The notes: generated by a model not told the origin, from the sequence alone. A DNA stretch of 64,000 bases from Apium graveolens (GCF_009905375.1 NC_133657.1:66328336-66392335), one strand, 5' to 3'; shown: positions 1-12,455, counted from the first letter of the stretch. A program made the numbers and translations.

Positions 1-463
1 TAATGATTTCAAGTCTAAGGACCAATACATCATTATCACTGTGAAAATTACTTATGACACAACAGACATGTAGAATCTCACATTGGGTCTTCCAGCACCA
101 TGTATATAATACATGTGCCTGTGTTTTGAATTTAGTATCACTATACCTATGATCAATGAGATGTGATCATCGGTCAACATTCACACTAGTCTTAATGCAT
201 TATTATTGTCCCTAAATAATAATACTCGACTAGGGATCTTTAGGAATATCGATACTATTCTCATAATCTCATTTCTAAGCCACGTACTTAGAGATATAAA
301 ATTACATATCATATTCCAAGGATATTTATTAATCTAACATCTTATCGCAGAAAATAAAGATATAATAAATTACTAAAGAATAATCCATATAATCAGAATT
401 AATAATCCAAATGTTTCATAATATAAACATAATAGTGTTGTCTCTAGGGCACAAACACTAACA
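1..463 (-). repeat. 3' LTR of element E (partial)
   Basis: Aligns with 18505-18967 without gaps and about 11 differences. On the minus strand the LTR starts with TGTTAGTG at 463. The window begins inside the LTR, so its end and the flanking target duplication are not visible. Confidence 0.93.
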
Positions 464-475
464 ATCTCCCACTTG
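464..475 (-). promoter_or_regulatory. Polypurine tract of element E
   Basis: On the minus strand a G-rich run (AGTGGGAGAT) directly abuts the 3' LTR. It lies just after the last pol codon at 478. This is the expected position for the plus-strand priming site. Confidence 0.75.
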
Positions 476-477
476 CA

Positions 478-2749
478 CTAGAGCCAATCACCCATGTATC
501 TAATACCCATGGAACTAGTATGACCTTCGTGCTTTTGCTGCGATAAAGCCTTAGTCAGTGGGTCTGCAACATTATCATCAGTATGCACTTTACATATATG
601 TATATCTCCTCTTTCATTAATCTCTCGAAGGAGGTGATATCTCCTAAGTATATGCTTTGCCCGGGAATGGGACCTTGGTTCTTTAGCCTGCGCGATGGCT
701 CCATTATTATCACAGTAAAGATCAACTGGATCTGTGATCGATGGAACCACACCAAGTCCCGTTATGAATTTCCGTATCCAAACAGCCAGCAATATACTCA
801 GCTTCCATTGTAGAATCAGCTACTGTCTTTTACTTTTAACTCTTCCAGCTTACAGCACCTCCATTAAGGCAAAACACAAAACCTGACTGAGATACTGAAT
901 CGTCTCTGTTTGTCTGAAAGCTGGCGTCAGTGTAACCCTTTACAACCAGCTTATCATCTCCTCCATACACCAAGAATGAATCTTTAGTCTTTTTCAAGTA
1001 CTTAAGAATATTTTTGACTACTTTCCAGTGACCCTCGCCAGGATTAGACTGGTATCTGCTCGTCATTCTCAAGGCATACGAAAAATAAGGTCGAGTATAT
1101 ATCATCGCATACATTATAGATCCAATTGCCGAAGCATATGGAACTGTGCTCATACGGCCCTTATCATCTAATGATTTAGGGCTGTTTTCTTTTAAGATCA
1201 ATATCCCATGAGACATTGGGACATATCCTCTTTTTGCTTCTTGCATCCCGAAACGATGCAATACTTTGTCAATGTATGTACTCTGACTTAGGCCGATTAA
1301 TTTCCTTGATCTATCTCTATAGATCTTGATCCCTAATATATAGGTAGCATCACCTAAGTCCTTCATCGAGAAACTATTTGCCAACCAAGTCTTAACAACC
1401 TATAGAGAAGGTATGTCATTCCCTATTAGTAATATGGCATCTACATATAGTACTAGAAATGCCACGTGGCTCCCATTAACCTTCTTGTAAACATATGGTT
1501 CATTTTTATTTGGAATAAAGCCAAATTCTTTGATTGTTTCATCAAAATGACGATTCCATCTCCTTGAGGCTTGCTTCAATCCATAAATAGATCGAAGCAA
1601 CTTACAGACCATCTTAGCAAACTTGGGATCGACAAAACCCTCAGGTTGTATCATGTATACATCCTCTTCAAAGCTCCCATTTAAGAAAGCGGTTTTGACA
1701 TCCATTTGCCAAATCTCATAGTCGTAGTAAGCAGCTATTACTAGCAAAATCCTGATGGACTTGACCATAGCAACTGGTGAAAAGGTCTCATCATAGTCTA
1801 TACCATGAACTTGTTTGAAACGTTTTGCTACCAGTCGTGCTTTATAAGTCTGTACTTTACCATCCATGTCAGTTTTCTTCTTGAAAACCCACTTGCACCC
1901 TATAGGTTTTACCCCTTCAGGTGGATCAACTAAAGTCCATACTTTATTTTGATACATGGATTCCATTTCGGATTTCATGGCCTCTAGCCATCTCTCGGAG
2001 TCTGGACTGTTCATTGCATCTTGGTAGGTAAGAGGCTCATCATTATCTATGAGCATTACATCATCATCTTGAGTCAAGAGAAATCCATAATATCTCTCTG
2101 GCTCATGACGAGCCCTACTAGATCTACGAACAACCTGTGTTTCCGGAGCAGGAACATCTTGATGTACTTCCTGCCCATTTTCCAACTCTAGTTCAATATT
2201 ATTTTATACAACTCGATCTTCATCGAGATTTATAGTCCTCCCACTAATTTTCTTTGAAAGTAACTCTCTTTCAAGAAATACAGTGGTTCGAGCAACAAAC
2301 ACTTTGTTCTCGGTAGGATTATAGAAAGTATACCCTTTAGTTTATTCAAGATATCCCACAAAATAACATTTATCCGATTTTGGTCCCAGCTTGTCAGACA
2401 CCAAGCGTTTCACAAATGCTTCACATCCCCATACTTTCATAAAAGACATGTTGTGACGTTTCTCAGTCCATATCTCATATGGAGTCTTTTGAACCGATTT
2501 AGTTGGAACTCGGTTTAGTGTATATGTAGCCGTTTCTAGAGCATAACCCCAGAAACTTATTGGAAGATCTGCTAGACTCATCATTGATCGCACCATGTCC
2601 AACAAGGTACGATTTCTCCTCTCAGAAACTCCATTTCATTGAGGCATTCCAGGAGGCCTAAGTTGTGATACGATACCACACTCCTTCAAGAAACCTTTAA
2701 ACTCGAGGCTTAAGTATTCTCCTCCACGATCTGATCGTAGAACTTTTAT
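478..2749 (-). pseudogene. Element E pol, 3' half: integrase C-part, reverse transcriptase, RNase H
   Basis: Read leftward from 2749: integrase core end with NGVSERRNR (catalytic E region) after a TGA, then the GKE-type segment PYEIWTEKRHNMSFMKVWGC. RT follows (2185-1400) with KWVFKKKTDMDGK, QMDVKTAFLNG and YGLKQASRRWNRHF. RNase H (about 1384-478) shows VKGYTDASF and YCDNNGAIA, and the protein ends MGIRYMGDWL beside the purine tract. Stops lie near 2660, 2342, 2188 and 1397, and a frame change lies near 800-836. The RT catalytic box reads YVDA, not YVDD (1436-1447), so polymerase activity is lost. The N-terminal half of pol continues in phase at 13908, across the Athila insertion. Confidence 0.92.
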
Positions 2750-2754
2750 ACTTT
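2750..2754. repeat. Target-site duplication of Athila, left (ACTTT)
   Basis: ACTTT immediately before the TG of the Athila 5' LTR. It matches 13903-13907 after the 3' LTR. Confidence 0.93.
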
Positions 2755-2997
2755 TGATAAGTGGCATTTTATACCACTTAGAACATCTTAAAATGGCTTA
2801 AATTGGTGCCTTGAAATCAAGTATTTTGTGTATTTGATGCGTTTTTCTAGTGTTTATGCATTTCAGGGTATTAGTTGCATTTCGGAGGAGTAATCATCAA
2901 GAATAAGCCTTGGCATGTGTTCACCATTGAGAGAGGAAAGGACGGGGCAGATTACGGCGAAGAAATGGAGCAAACTCAGGATTTTTCCAGTAGGGTC

Positions 2998-3035
2998 CTG
3001 AGCGCCCGCTCAGCAATGCTGAGCGGCCGCGCAGG
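2998..3035. repeat. GC-rich paired palindrome in Athila 5' LTR
   Basis: Two imperfect palindromes, CTGAGCGCCCGCTCAG and CTGAGCGGCCGCGCAG, sit 4 bp apart in otherwise AT-rich sequence. There is one copy here, two in the 3' LTR (12712-12790) and one in the spacer before the third ORF (9807-9845). Confidence 0.9.
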
Positions 3036-3118
3036 GTCGGGAAAAAAGATAATTTATTTTAGGACTTCTACTTCTGTTTGGCTTCCACTTCTATGTAATC
3101 TGAGTTTTATGGGACTAT

Positions 3119-3125
3119 TATATAA
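3119..3125 (+). promoter_or_regulatory. Putative TATA box, Athila 5' LTR
   Basis: TATATAA about 365 bp into the LTR, just after the GC-rich palindrome. The same box is at 12874-12880 in the 3' LTR. Inferred from sequence and position only. Confidence 0.55.
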
Positions 3126-4153
3126 GTAGATTTGGAGACGTTTTCACGAGAGAGGATCGTGGTATTAAGCAAGGAGCGAAGGAGATAAGGAAAAAGACCG
3201 TTTTAGCACACAGCAACGAAGAGGAAACATATTTTCTTGTGATTCTTGTTTCGTTATAACGTTGGATGCTAGTTTTCTTACTTTGAACCTATTTACTCTT
3301 GTGACGTACTCTGATTTAATATAATTAGTTTAGTTATTATTTTCTTGTGTTTGTTTATCATGATTTCATATGAACCCATGATGACGATAAGTGCTATTAT
3401 GGGCTAATCGTGATCATGGGGTTGCAACGGATTTACTATGGAATTCTTTAGTTAATTGTTTAATACTTTAGTGTGTGATGATTGTATGATATCTAGTATT
3501 GGTTGTGCGTATTCATCTTATGTGCGTCGTGAACATATAAGATAGGGTGTTAATCTCTTGTGAAGCGACGGTGGATCTTGAGATTTAGAACTTGCCATGC
3601 TAGCATAGGTTCATGTATGGTGTGCATGATTAGTGGGTAACTCTAACAGTTTTATTCGCCCTGTGTAATTAAAAGGAATAACTTGTGCTTAAATCGTTGT
3701 GTTGTCAATTTCTGTAGACATATAGGAACTCAGCATAATTGATGACTATTCAACTTCTATCTTAATTGTGGATGTTTGGTAGAATGGTATTAGTACAATG
3801 AAAGTTGGCTTTTATCAGTTTCGTGTTCTTCGATTAATATCATCACTGTCACATGCTAAAGGTAATAACAATAACTATTGAAGGAAGTAGTAATGAAGTT
3901 GTGATCTCATGAGTGTTTTAATATTGTTAATTTGAAGTGATTAATTAAGTAATTAATTGTAGTTAATATTTAGTCAACAATTCTAAGTGTTAGTGTCTTA
4001 ACATTGAGAAGTAATCATACATTGGTGCGTGAGTTTAATTAAACAATAATTAGTCTGAGTCTCTGTGGGAACGAATTAGAAAGTATTCTATATTATTTGC
4101 GAATGCGTATACTTGCGTGAATATTAGCGCGTGTTTTCGCCTTAACAAGTTTT

Positions 4154-4171
4154 TGGCGCAGCTGCCGGGGA
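4154..4171 (+). promoter_or_regulatory. Athila primer-binding site (tRNA-Asp-like)
   Basis: TGGCGCAGCTGCCGGGGA starts 6 bp after the 5' LTR. It resembles the Asp-tRNA-complementary site usual in Athila elements, with a few central mismatches. Confidence 0.8.
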
Positions 4172-4284
4172 CTCGGCGTATTTGTTTAGTTTATGTACTT
4201 ACCATCATTGGTCATTAGGACTCAGTGATTAGGACATAGTAGTTATTGTTTCCAGTTGTGTTTCAGGTACTTTAGTGAGCGTTT

Positions 4285-5864
4285 ATGCAAACTCGTTCTC
4301 GTACTCGCAAGAGGACTTTAGATACAGCTGAGGATACAGACGAAGTTCTTGATATTCCGGAGAAGATAGATTTTAAAGATTCGGATTTAGTAACTGAGCA
4401 GAAAGAACCAGTAAACATGGGTGATCATATTGTTCAGGCTGATCCAGCTCTTATGGATTTTTCTCGGCCAAAAATTGATGACATTCAGTCATGCATTCTT
4501 CATCCGGTTATTCAAGCTAACACCTTTGAAATCAATCCGGGCACTATTCAGATTGTGCAGAATTCTGTTTCTTTTGGAGGAGCTGCGACTGAAGACCCCA
4601 ACATGCACATAAGGAATTTTGTCGAGATCTGCAGCACTTTCAAGTATAATGGCGTAACTGATGATGCTATCAAGCTGAGGCTTTTCCCATTCTCACTGAG
4701 GGACAAAGCTAAGGACTGGTTACATTCTGAACCAGCTGGGTCCATCACTACTTGGCAAGATCTTGCACAAAAGTTTCTGGTGAAGTTTTATTCGATGGCA
4801 AAGACTGCTGCTATGAGGAGTGCTCTTACTTAGTTTGCGCAGCAACCTACAAAATCTATGTGCGAAGCTTGGGAATGCTACAAGGAAATATTGAGGAAGT
4901 GTCCACATCATGGAATGCCTGATTGGATGATGATCACTGGTTTCTATAATGGTTTGGGGGCCCAATCTCGGCCCATGCTCGATGCAGCAGCTGGAGGCGC
5001 CTTATGGGCTAAAAGCTATACTGAGGCTTATAATCTTATCGAGACTATGGCTGCAAATGAGCATCAAAACCCAAATCAGAGGATGATGCCTGGGAAGGTA
5101 GCAGGTATTCTGGAAGTCGATGCAACCACCGCTATTGCAGCGCAGCTCCAAGCGTTGTCAATGAAGGTTGATTCTCTGGCTACATATGGAGTTAATCAAA
5201 TAGCTATGGTTTGTGAGCTTTGTGCAGGTTCTCATACTACGGATAAGTGTTCTCTTGTCAACGAATCTGTTCAGTATGTGAATAATTATCAACGACAACA
5301 GCAGCCTGTGCCAGCTACTTATCATCCTAATAACAGAAATCATCCAAATTTCAGTTGGGGTAATAATCAGAATGCTATTCAACCACCATATCAGCAAGGT
5401 GTGAGTAAACAGTTTAATCCACCTGGATTCCAGCAAACATAACAGTATGCTCAAAGGCAATCATATCCTCAACAGGGAAGTGCAGCTGCACCTACTAGTT
5501 CTGATTTTGAGGAACTTAAGCTGTTATGCAAAAGTCAGGCGGTTTCTATCAAGACCTTGGAAAACCAAATAGGTCAAATAGCCAATGCAGTGCTCAATCG
5601 TCAACCTGGCACTCTTCCCAGTGACACTGAAGTACCAGGCAGGAAGGAAGCTAAAGAGCAAGTCAAGGCTATTACCTTAAGGTCTGGAAAGTGGCTGATG
5701 CTAAAAAGCCAAAAGAAGGAGAAGCTGAAATTAGAGATGAAGAAGCTAAGCAAAAGGAGAAAGCGGCAGAACCAAGGAAGACTACTGTTGAACACACTCT
5801 GCCTGAGGGTAATACAGGGGAGAAACAGCTTTATCCTCCACCACCTTTTCCTAAGAGATTGTAG
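4285..5864 (+). pseudogene. Athila gag (broken)
   Basis: Starts at ATG 4285 with MQTRSRTRKRTL, the usual Athila gag start. The capsid region has FKYNGVTDDAIKLRLF, AKDWL and TWQDLAQKFL (about residues 115-170). A cysteine-containing motif CELCAGSHTTDKC, a short knuckle-like segment, lies near 5212. A Gln/Asn-rich linker follows, then QIGQIANAV and ITLRSGK. Breaks: in-frame TAG 4831-4833, TAA 5440-5442, a one-base loss near 5690, and TAG 5862-5864. Each stop sits where a CAG or CAA codon would fit. Gag would form the particle shell and bind RNA; this copy cannot make it whole. Confidence 0.9.
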
Positions 5865-6476
5865 CAACAAAAGCTGGATAGACAGTTCGGTAAGTTTCTG
5901 GAGGTGTTCAAGAAACTTCACATCAATATACCTTTCGCTGAGGCTCTGGAGCAAATGCCTAGTTATGCTAAGTTTATGAAGAGTATTCTTTCAAGGAAGG
6001 TGAAACTGGATGACCTTGAGACCGTTGCTCTCACGGAAGAATGCAGCGCTGTTTTGCAGCAAAAGTTACCTCCAAAGCTGAAAGATCCAGGTAGCTTCAC
6101 CATCCCTTGCACCATTGGCAAGTTGACTTTTGACAAGTGCCTTTATGATTTGGGAGCAAGCATCAATCTGATGCCGTTGTCGATCTTTAAAAAGTTGGAT
6201 TTGCCTGATCCAAAACCCACATACATGTCTCTACAATTGGTTGATCGTTCTATTACTTACCCAAGGGGCATAGTGGAGGATGTGCTAGTCAAGGTGGATA
6301 AGCTGTTCTTTCCTGCGGATTTTGTTATTCTGGATTTTGAGGAAGATAAGAAGATTCCCATAATCTTGGGAAGACCTTTCTTGGCTACTGGTCGTACCTT
6401 AATAGATGTGCTGAAAGGCGAACTTACGATGCGGGTACAAGATCAGGATGTGACCTTCCACGTATTTAGGCAATGA
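5865..6476 (+). pseudogene. Athila aspartic protease region
   Basis: Open from 5865 to a TGA at 6474-6476. An N-terminal segment (FKKLHINIPFAEALEQMPSY) is followed by LYDLGASINLMPLS, the retropepsin active-site box in its Athila form. DLG in place of DTG is common in this lineage (family knowledge). IILGRPFLATGR is the second conserved protease motif, and the segment ends near TFHVF. A one-base loss around 6466-6470 moves the reading frame so that the next segment opens at ATG 6473, overlapping the stop. The protease would cut the Gag-Pol chain. Confidence 0.87.
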
Positions 6477-7813
6477 AATTCCCTACAGAAGATGAGGAGT
6501 GCTTAAAAGTGGATGTGATTGATTCTGCGGTTACTTCGGAACTCGATCGCATACTAATGTCTGATGCATTGGAAAAGGCCTTAGTGGGGGATTTTGACAG
6601 TGATGATGAGGATGGCAACGAGCAATTACAATATATGAATGCTTCTCCCTGGAAGCGAAAGCTGGACATGCCGTTTGAATCTTTTGGTGCTTCTGACCTC
6701 AAGAATGCTGAAGGAAAGCTCAAACCATCAATAGAGGAAGCACCTACTTTGGAGCTCAAGCCATTACCTGAACACTTGAGGTATGCTTTTTTAGGTGATG
6801 CATCTACTTTACCTGTTATTATTGCATCTGACCTTTCAGGTAGTGAGGAAGACAAGCTTTTAAGGATTTTGAGAGAATTCAAATCGGCTATTGGATGGAC
6901 CATAGCAGACATCAAGGGGATCAGCCCTTCATATTGTATGCATAAAATTTTGCTAGAGGAAGGTAGTAAACCGACTGTTGAACAGCAGCGCAGACTTAAT
7001 CCTATCATGAAGGAGGTGGTGAAGAAAGAAATTCTAAAATGGCTAGATGCAGGCATCATTTATCCTATTTCTGATAGTTCTTGGGTGAGCCCCGTATAAT
7101 GTGTACCTAAGAAAGGAGGTATCACTGTGGTAGTAAATGAGAAGAATGAGCTCATCCCCACTCGAACAGTTACAGGATGGAGAGTATGCATGGATTATCG
7201 GAAGTTGAACAAAGCCACGAGGAAGGATCACTTCCCTCTTCCATTCATTGATCAGATGCTTGACAGGTTGGCTGGTCATGAGTATTATTGTCTTCTGGAT
7301 GGCTATTCAGGGTATAATCAGATTTGTATAGCACCAGAGGATCAGGAAAAGACTACCTTCACTTGTCCATTTAGCACGTTTGCTTTTCGCAGAGTTTCAT
7401 TTGGTTTATGTGGCGCCCCGGCCACTTTTCAGAGATGTATGATGGCTATATTCTCTGACATGATTGGAAATAATGTCGAGGTGTTCATGGACGACTTCTC
7501 CGTCTTTGGACATTCGTATGATGAATGTTTGAATAATCTTCGTGCCGTACTCAAAAGGTGCGTGGAAACTAATTTGGTGCTCAATTGGGAGAAATGTCAT
7601 TTTATGGTGCGTGATGGCATTATTCTTGGGCATAAGGTCTCTAGCAAGGGTCTGGAGGTGGACAAGGCCAAGGTGGGAGTCATTGAAAATCTTCCACCAC
7701 CTATTTCTGTGAAGGGAATCCGTAGTTTTCTTGGTCATGCGGGTTTTTATCGGTGATTCATCAAGGACTTTTCGAAGATATCTAAGCCGTTATGCAATTT
7801 GCTTGAGAAATAG
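6473..7813 (+). pseudogene. Athila reverse transcriptase (broken)
   Basis: One frame with three stops. The segment from 6473 carries an acidic linker, then CMHKILLEEGSKPTVEQQRR, the RT N-terminal motif, to TAA 7097-7099. The RT core from 7127 has GWRVCMDYRKLN, PLPFIDQMLDRLAG, LDGYSGYNQI, FGLCGAPATFQRCM and the catalytic FMDDFSVFG (near 7485). It ends at TGA 7754-7756, and a further TAG lies at 7811-7813. The catalytic aspartates are present. Two of the three stops are one transition away from CAA (7097) and CGA (7754). The frame continues without a shift into the RNase H-integrase segment. Confidence 0.93.
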
Positions 7814-9649
7814 GTGCCTTTCAAATTTGATGATGAATGTTTGGCGGCATTCGAGACTCTCAAGAAGAGTTTGATCACTGCACCAGTTATTACAGCACCA
7901 GATTGGACAGAGCCGTTTGAGATGATGTGTGATGCGAGTGATTATGCGGTAGGTGCAGTTCTGGGACAGCGCAAGAATAATCTCTTTCATGTGGTCTACT
8001 ATACGAGTAAGACCTTAAATGGGGCCCAAATGAACTACACCACTACGGAGAAGGAGCTCTTGGCTATAGTCTTTGGTTTCGAGAAATTTCAATCTTATCT
8101 GCTTGGGACTAAAGTAATAGTATTCACTGATCATGCGGCCATTCGCTATTTGGTTTCCAAGAAGGATTCGAAGCCGAGACTCATTCGTTGGGTGCTCTTA
8201 CTTCAGGAATTTGAGTTAGAGATCAAGGATCGAAAAGGTACTGAGAATCAAGTAGCTGACCATCTCTCTAGGTTGGAGAATCCCGAGTCTGCTTCACAAG
8301 ATAGGACATTAATCAATGAATCTTTTCCGGATGAGCAGTTGTTCGCAGTTCAGGAGGAAGAGCCATGGTTTGCAGATATTGTAAACTATCTTGTCAGCAA
8401 TATAATGCCTCCTAATTTGACCTCAGCTCAAAAGAAGAAGTTTCTGCATGAGGTGAAGTGGTATATATGGGATGAACCATATTTGTTTAGGCAGGGAGCT
8501 GACCAGATCATCAGGAGATGTATCCCGTTCTGTGAGACAGAGGGGATATTACGAGACTGCCACTCCACGGTTTATGGTGGACACTATGGTGGTGAGAAGA
8601 CGGCAGCTCATATTCTGCAAGCAGGTTTTTTCTGGCCTACTTTGTTTAAGGATGCTCATCAGTTTATTTTAAGGTGTGATCATTGCCAAAGAGTGGGAAA
8701 TTTAACGAGAAAGGATGAGATGCCGTTAAATGTGATGCTTGAAGTCGAGGTCTTTGATGTTTGGGGAATCGATTTCATGGGGCCTTTTGTCTCGTCCTGC
8801 AATAATCAGTACATCTTGCTGGCAGTCGATTATGTCTCAAAATGGGTAGAAGTCAAAGCTTTGCCGACAAATGATGCAAAGGCAGTGCTGAATTTTCTTC
8901 ATAAGCAGATTTTCACAAGGTTTGGAACACCTCGGGTAATCATAAGTGATGAAGGGTCGCATTTCTGTAACCGTAAGTTCACTTCTATGATGCAGCATTA
9001 TAATGTGAATCATCGAGTTGCTACTGCCTATCATCCGCAAACAAATGGTCAAGCGGAAGTGTCTAACAGAGAGATCAAGTGCATTTTAGAGAAGGTTGTT
9101 TGTCCGTCAAGGAAGTATTGGTCTTTAAAGCTCGATGAAGCTGTTTGGGCTTACAGAACAGCATACAAAACTCCACTTGTTATGTCCCCGTTTCAGTTGG
9201 TGTATGGTAAGGGATGTCATTTACATGCGGAGCTTGAGCATAAGGCCTACTGGGCGTTGAAAAAGTTGAACCTGGATTTAGATGCAGCAGGTAAGAAAAG
9301 AATGCTTCAGCTTAATGAACTTGATGAATTCCGACTTCAAGCGTACGAGAATAACAAAATGTACAAGGAAAAGGTGAAGAGGTGGCACGATAGAAAGCTA
9401 CATCCTAAGTTATTCGTGTTGGGGCAACAAGTTCTCTTATTCAACTCTCGTCTCCGACTTTTTCCTGGGAAGTTGAAATCAAGGTGGTTTGGACCTTTTA
9501 TTGTCAAAACTGTGTTTCCACATGGAGCGGTGGAAATTTTTGAGAATGATCCGGACCAGGCATTCAAGGTTAATGGTCAGCGTTTGAAGCACTACTATGG
9601 GGACATGGTCAACCGAGAAGTGGTTAGTGCCATTTTATTGACTACGTGA
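7814..9649 (+). CDS. Athila RNase H and integrase, open segment of pol
   Basis: 611 open codons, the longest intact stretch of this element. It is a segment of pol rather than an independent gene: no start codon is expected here, and it follows directly on TAG 7811. RNase H shows [11 protein letters not shown] (about residue 35), TTEKELLA and [10 protein letters not shown], ending VADHLSRLE. The integrase zinc region has [12 protein letters not shown] with CDHCQRVG. The core has GIDFMGPF (D near 318), IISDEGSHF (D near 378) and GQAEVSNRE (E near 413), a DD35E arrangement. The C-terminal part has [16 protein letters not shown]. All catalytic residues are kept, so loss of function comes from upstream breaks. 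Confidence 0.93.
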   Translation: MPFKFDDECLAAFETLKKSLITAPVITAPDWTEPFEMMCDASDYAVGAVLGQRKNNLFHVVYYTSKTLNGAQMNYTTTEKELLAIVFGFEKFQSYLLGTKVIVFTDHAAIRYLVSKKDSKPRLIRWVLLLQEFELEIKDRKGTENQVADHLSRLENPESASQDRTLINESFPDEQLFAVQEEEPWFADIVNYLVSNIMPPNLTSAQKKKFLHEVKWYIWDEPYLFRQGADQIIRRCIPFCETEGILRDCHSTVYGGHYGGEKTAAHILQAGFFWPTLFKDAHQFILRCDHCQRVGNLTRKDEMPLNVMLEVEVFDVWGIDFMGPFVSSCNNQYILLAVDYVSKWVEVKALPTNDAKAVLNFLHKQIFTRFGTPRVIISDEGSHFCNRKFTSMMQHYNVNHRVATAYHPQTNGQAEVSNREIKCILEKVVCPSRKYWSLKLDEAVWAYRTAYKTPLVMSPFQLVYGKGCHLHAELEHKAYWALKKLNLDLDAAGKKRMLQLNELDEFRLQAYENNKMYKEKVKRWHDRKLHPKLFVLGQQVLLFNSRLRLFPGKLKSRWFGPFIVKTVFPHGAVEIFENDPDQAFKVNGQRLKHYYGDMVNREVVSAILLTT

Positions 9650-10110
9650 GAAAGGTACGCAACGTCAAGCTAATGACGAAAAAGAAGCGATGTGTGGGAG
9701 GCAACCCATGATTTGTTGTTACAGGATCCCTTAGAAGTTAATAAACTATCCAAAAACACAAAAAAATCAGAAAAGCATGACTGAAAAAAAAAAATTCAAG
9801 TGGCCCCCTGAGCGCCCGCTCAGCCTTGCTGAGCGACCGCTCAGGGGTCGGCTGCCAGAATTTTTTTTACAGTTCATAAAATACAAAAAAAATCAGAAAA
9901 TTAAAAAACCCATCACAGCCCATGAACCCACGAATTCTTTTCCTATTACCCCATGATTTTATCCCTCAACCCCACTCCTAATCTAATTTAACCTAATCCA
10001 TACCCTATATATACATACACCTATCCTACATATCTCCCACAAATTTTCTACACTCAAACTCTCTCCCAAACACAAAAACTCAGTTTTTAAACACTTTTAT
10101 TCAAGATTCA
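9650..10110 (+). other. Athila pol-ORF3 spacer
   Basis: 461 bp without a gene. It holds GGGAGGCAACCCATG soon after the pol stop, a sequence seen at this position in many Athila-like elements. A(n) runs and a copy of the GC-rich double palindrome (9807-9845) follow. Next comes a C/T-rich leader with a TATATATA stretch near 10004 that could be a promoter for the third ORF (inference). Confidence 0.6.
9807..9845. repeat. Internal copy of the GC-rich paired palindrome
   Basis: CTGAGCGCCCGCTCAG, 4 bp, then CTGAGCGACCGCTCAG. Same layout as in the LTRs (2998, 12712, 12752) but with its own base changes, so it is not a recent copy of either LTR. Confidence 0.9.
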
Positions 10111-11280
10111 ATGGCACCCAAGAGAGCACGAACTATTGATAGCAGCACAGTCCCTACTGCTGATTCATCGAGGGGCACTACTGCAAGGCTTCGGTTGAAT
10201 GACAGAGCTGCGGAAGAGGAGTACACTAGGCTTTTGGGGAAGCCGATTCTGAAGGAGAGAGGGTTTTTACCATCGGGGAGGGATGGTGAGTTGCTACCCA
10301 TGATTGCAGAGAAGGGGTGGATAGCTTTTTGTGAGTCGCCCGAAGCAGTGCCGATGAGCATGGTTCGCGAGTTCTATACGAACGCGAAGGCCGAAAAGAA
10401 TAGGTTTTCTGTGGTCCGAGGGCTGACGGTTGATTATCACCCAGCGGCGATTCGCCGTGTGATTGGGCAGCGAGAGAGGAAGCCCGAGGAGGAGAACTGA
10501 AATGAGAAGACTGCTGAGGATTTTGACTTGGATTTGATTTGTGCTACTCTCTGTAGGCCGGGCACAGTTTGGACCTTCAAGACCGGCACTAATGAGTATC
10601 GTCACTTCCCGGCGATCACTATGAACAGGTATGCCCGTGCATGGAATGCATTTATTTGTGCTAATATTTTGCCTTCTTCACATGCACACGAGGTCACAGT
10701 TGAGAGAACACAGTTGTTGTGGGGAATTCTTAATGAGAAGTACTATATGGACCTTGGTGAGTTTATCTACCAAGGAATTCTGAAGTTTTTCAGGGGAGCT
10801 AAGCATATGAACATCCCTTATGTATCCACGGTTACAAAGCTTTGCCGAGCAGTGGGAGTGAACTGGCCGGCCCATAAGCAGTTGCAGTTGCCGGCCGCTC
10901 CGATTGATTCTGGGACTCTGAATGGGATGCAGGAGTGGACCGGTGGTGAGCCCGAGGAGCATGGGCTAGGTTATCGTCTTCTAGGAGGGCGTCCAGCAAG
11001 AGGTGCTACTATGGCTAGGCCTAGGCGTGATGAGGCTGGTTCTTCGAGAACTCAGGAGGGTGCTGGGATGGCTGATACCCAGTATAGGAGGCTTTCACGG
11101 CGGATGGATGCCATGTACGAGACGCAGAGCAGGTTTGTTCAGGAGCTCACCCTTGCGTTAGGGACTGCTTTTCGGGGCCTTGGAGCTGATATCCAGTGGC
11201 CAGTTTTTGGTGAGGACTCTGCATACCCGCCGCCTGATACTCCACCCACTGAGGGTGATGATGATGATGACTCCGAGTAG
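10111..11280 (+). pseudogene. Athila third ORF (env-position protein), one stop
   Basis: Starts at ATG 10111 (MAPKRARTID) and would give about 389 residues. One TGA (10498-10500) interrupts it where a TGG would fit; the frame resumes unchanged and ends at 11280. Visible: a basic N-terminus, VREFYTNAKAEKN followed by VVRGLTVDY, a motif set found in many plant proteins annotated as putative plant transposon proteins, and RAVGVNWPAHKQL. A Gly/Arg-rich stretch and a strongly acidic tail (GDDDDDSE) follow. No signal peptide or membrane helix is apparent, so the envelope label commonly given to Athila ORFs in this position is not supported here. Function unknown. Confidence 0.8.
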
Positions 11281-11331
11281 GTATACCATGAGTTCCTTTC
11301 TACTACCTTCACTAGGGACAGTGAAGATTTT

Positions 11332-11344
11332 AAGTTTGGGGGTG
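11332..11344 (+). promoter_or_regulatory. Internal purine-tract-like copy
   Basis: AAGTTTGGGGGTG, identical over 13 bp to the tract at the 3' LTR and preceded by similar T-rich sequence. It lies 52 bp after the third ORF. Confidence 0.7.
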
Positions 11345-12455
11345 GTAGTTAAGGAATATTTTGTATGTGTCATATAGCTGCATATTCATAATAGTTTAGT
11401 TCATATAGTTGCATAATTTTTTCCATATAGTTTTTTTTATTTTTATAGCTTTATTTGTTTATCATGTCATGTAGCTCATGCATATACCATGATCCCTTTT
11501 GCGATGATTTATCGACTAAATTGTGATATTGATGCGAGTGTAGTGATAACATTAAAGTGATATTGAGTCGTGTAGGTTGATATGCATGCTAGAAGCACTT
11601 GTAGTTTCACTAAGTCTTAGAGAATGCTTAAGGGCTAGATTGTTGTTATGATCTGATTGTTTTCGAGGTTAATCTATTTATTATGCTTAGAATTCGATAA
11701 TAGGTTCTTAGTGATAAAGGCATGAAAAAGAAAAAAAAAAGGAGTAAAAATGGAATTTGTTGCTAGTTTTGGCTAGGCGTCAAATGGCTAGTAGCCGGCT
11801 CGCATGTTATGCGAGTAGTCTAGGGTTGAGCAAGATGGAGCGAAACGCACTTGCTCAGAAATTTTTTAAAAAAAAAAAGAAAGAAGAAAAGGAAAAAATT
11901 TCTGGTGTTTATGCATAATTGATCACGAGTGGGCTCTTTGGTATTCGAGTTATTAAGTTCTTAGGGGACTTTGTGCCTAGTGACCTAAGGCTTTTAGAGT
12001 CAGGGATCCGCTAACCTAACGCTCGTTACATGGATACCATTATATAAGTCTTTTATGGACCTCACTCATTGCACGGTCAAATAAGCATTGTTGTCGTAAA
12101 TAAAAAGCATGATTCCGTAATAAGCTCCAAAATTCTTGTAGTGTTATATGTCGCTTTGTGCCTAGAATTTTTATTCTTTGTATAATCATGTGATTGCCTT
12201 GATCATAATTGAGTCATAATAATTGGTCTAGTTCTGAAGCATATCTGTTAAGCATCTGCACACACCACGTTTCTGGCTGTATGTTCGTTTGCATGAGTTT
12301 ATTGATCTTTAGTCGCCTAACTACATTTGTTGAGATGTTGCAATTTGGTTGGTTTGTTCGTAGTAAGGGGGATCGCTGCATTTTCATATAGATTGCATTA
12401 ATGCATGTTTTTATTTATTTTTGAGTCTGTGACGCTTGAGGACAAGCATCGATTT

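Larger units (their letters stand above)
2755..4147 (+). repeat. Athila 5' LTR
   Basis: Begins TGATAAGTGG and ends ..CTTAACA. It contains a GC-rich double palindrome at 2998-3035 and a TATA box near 3119. An apparent short ORF at 2875-3129 is LTR sequence and is not called. Confidence 0.95.

Noticed and set aside
10111..11280. Calling Athila ORF3 an envelope protein
   Set aside because: No signal peptide, membrane helix or cleavage motif is visible; only the gene position supports it.
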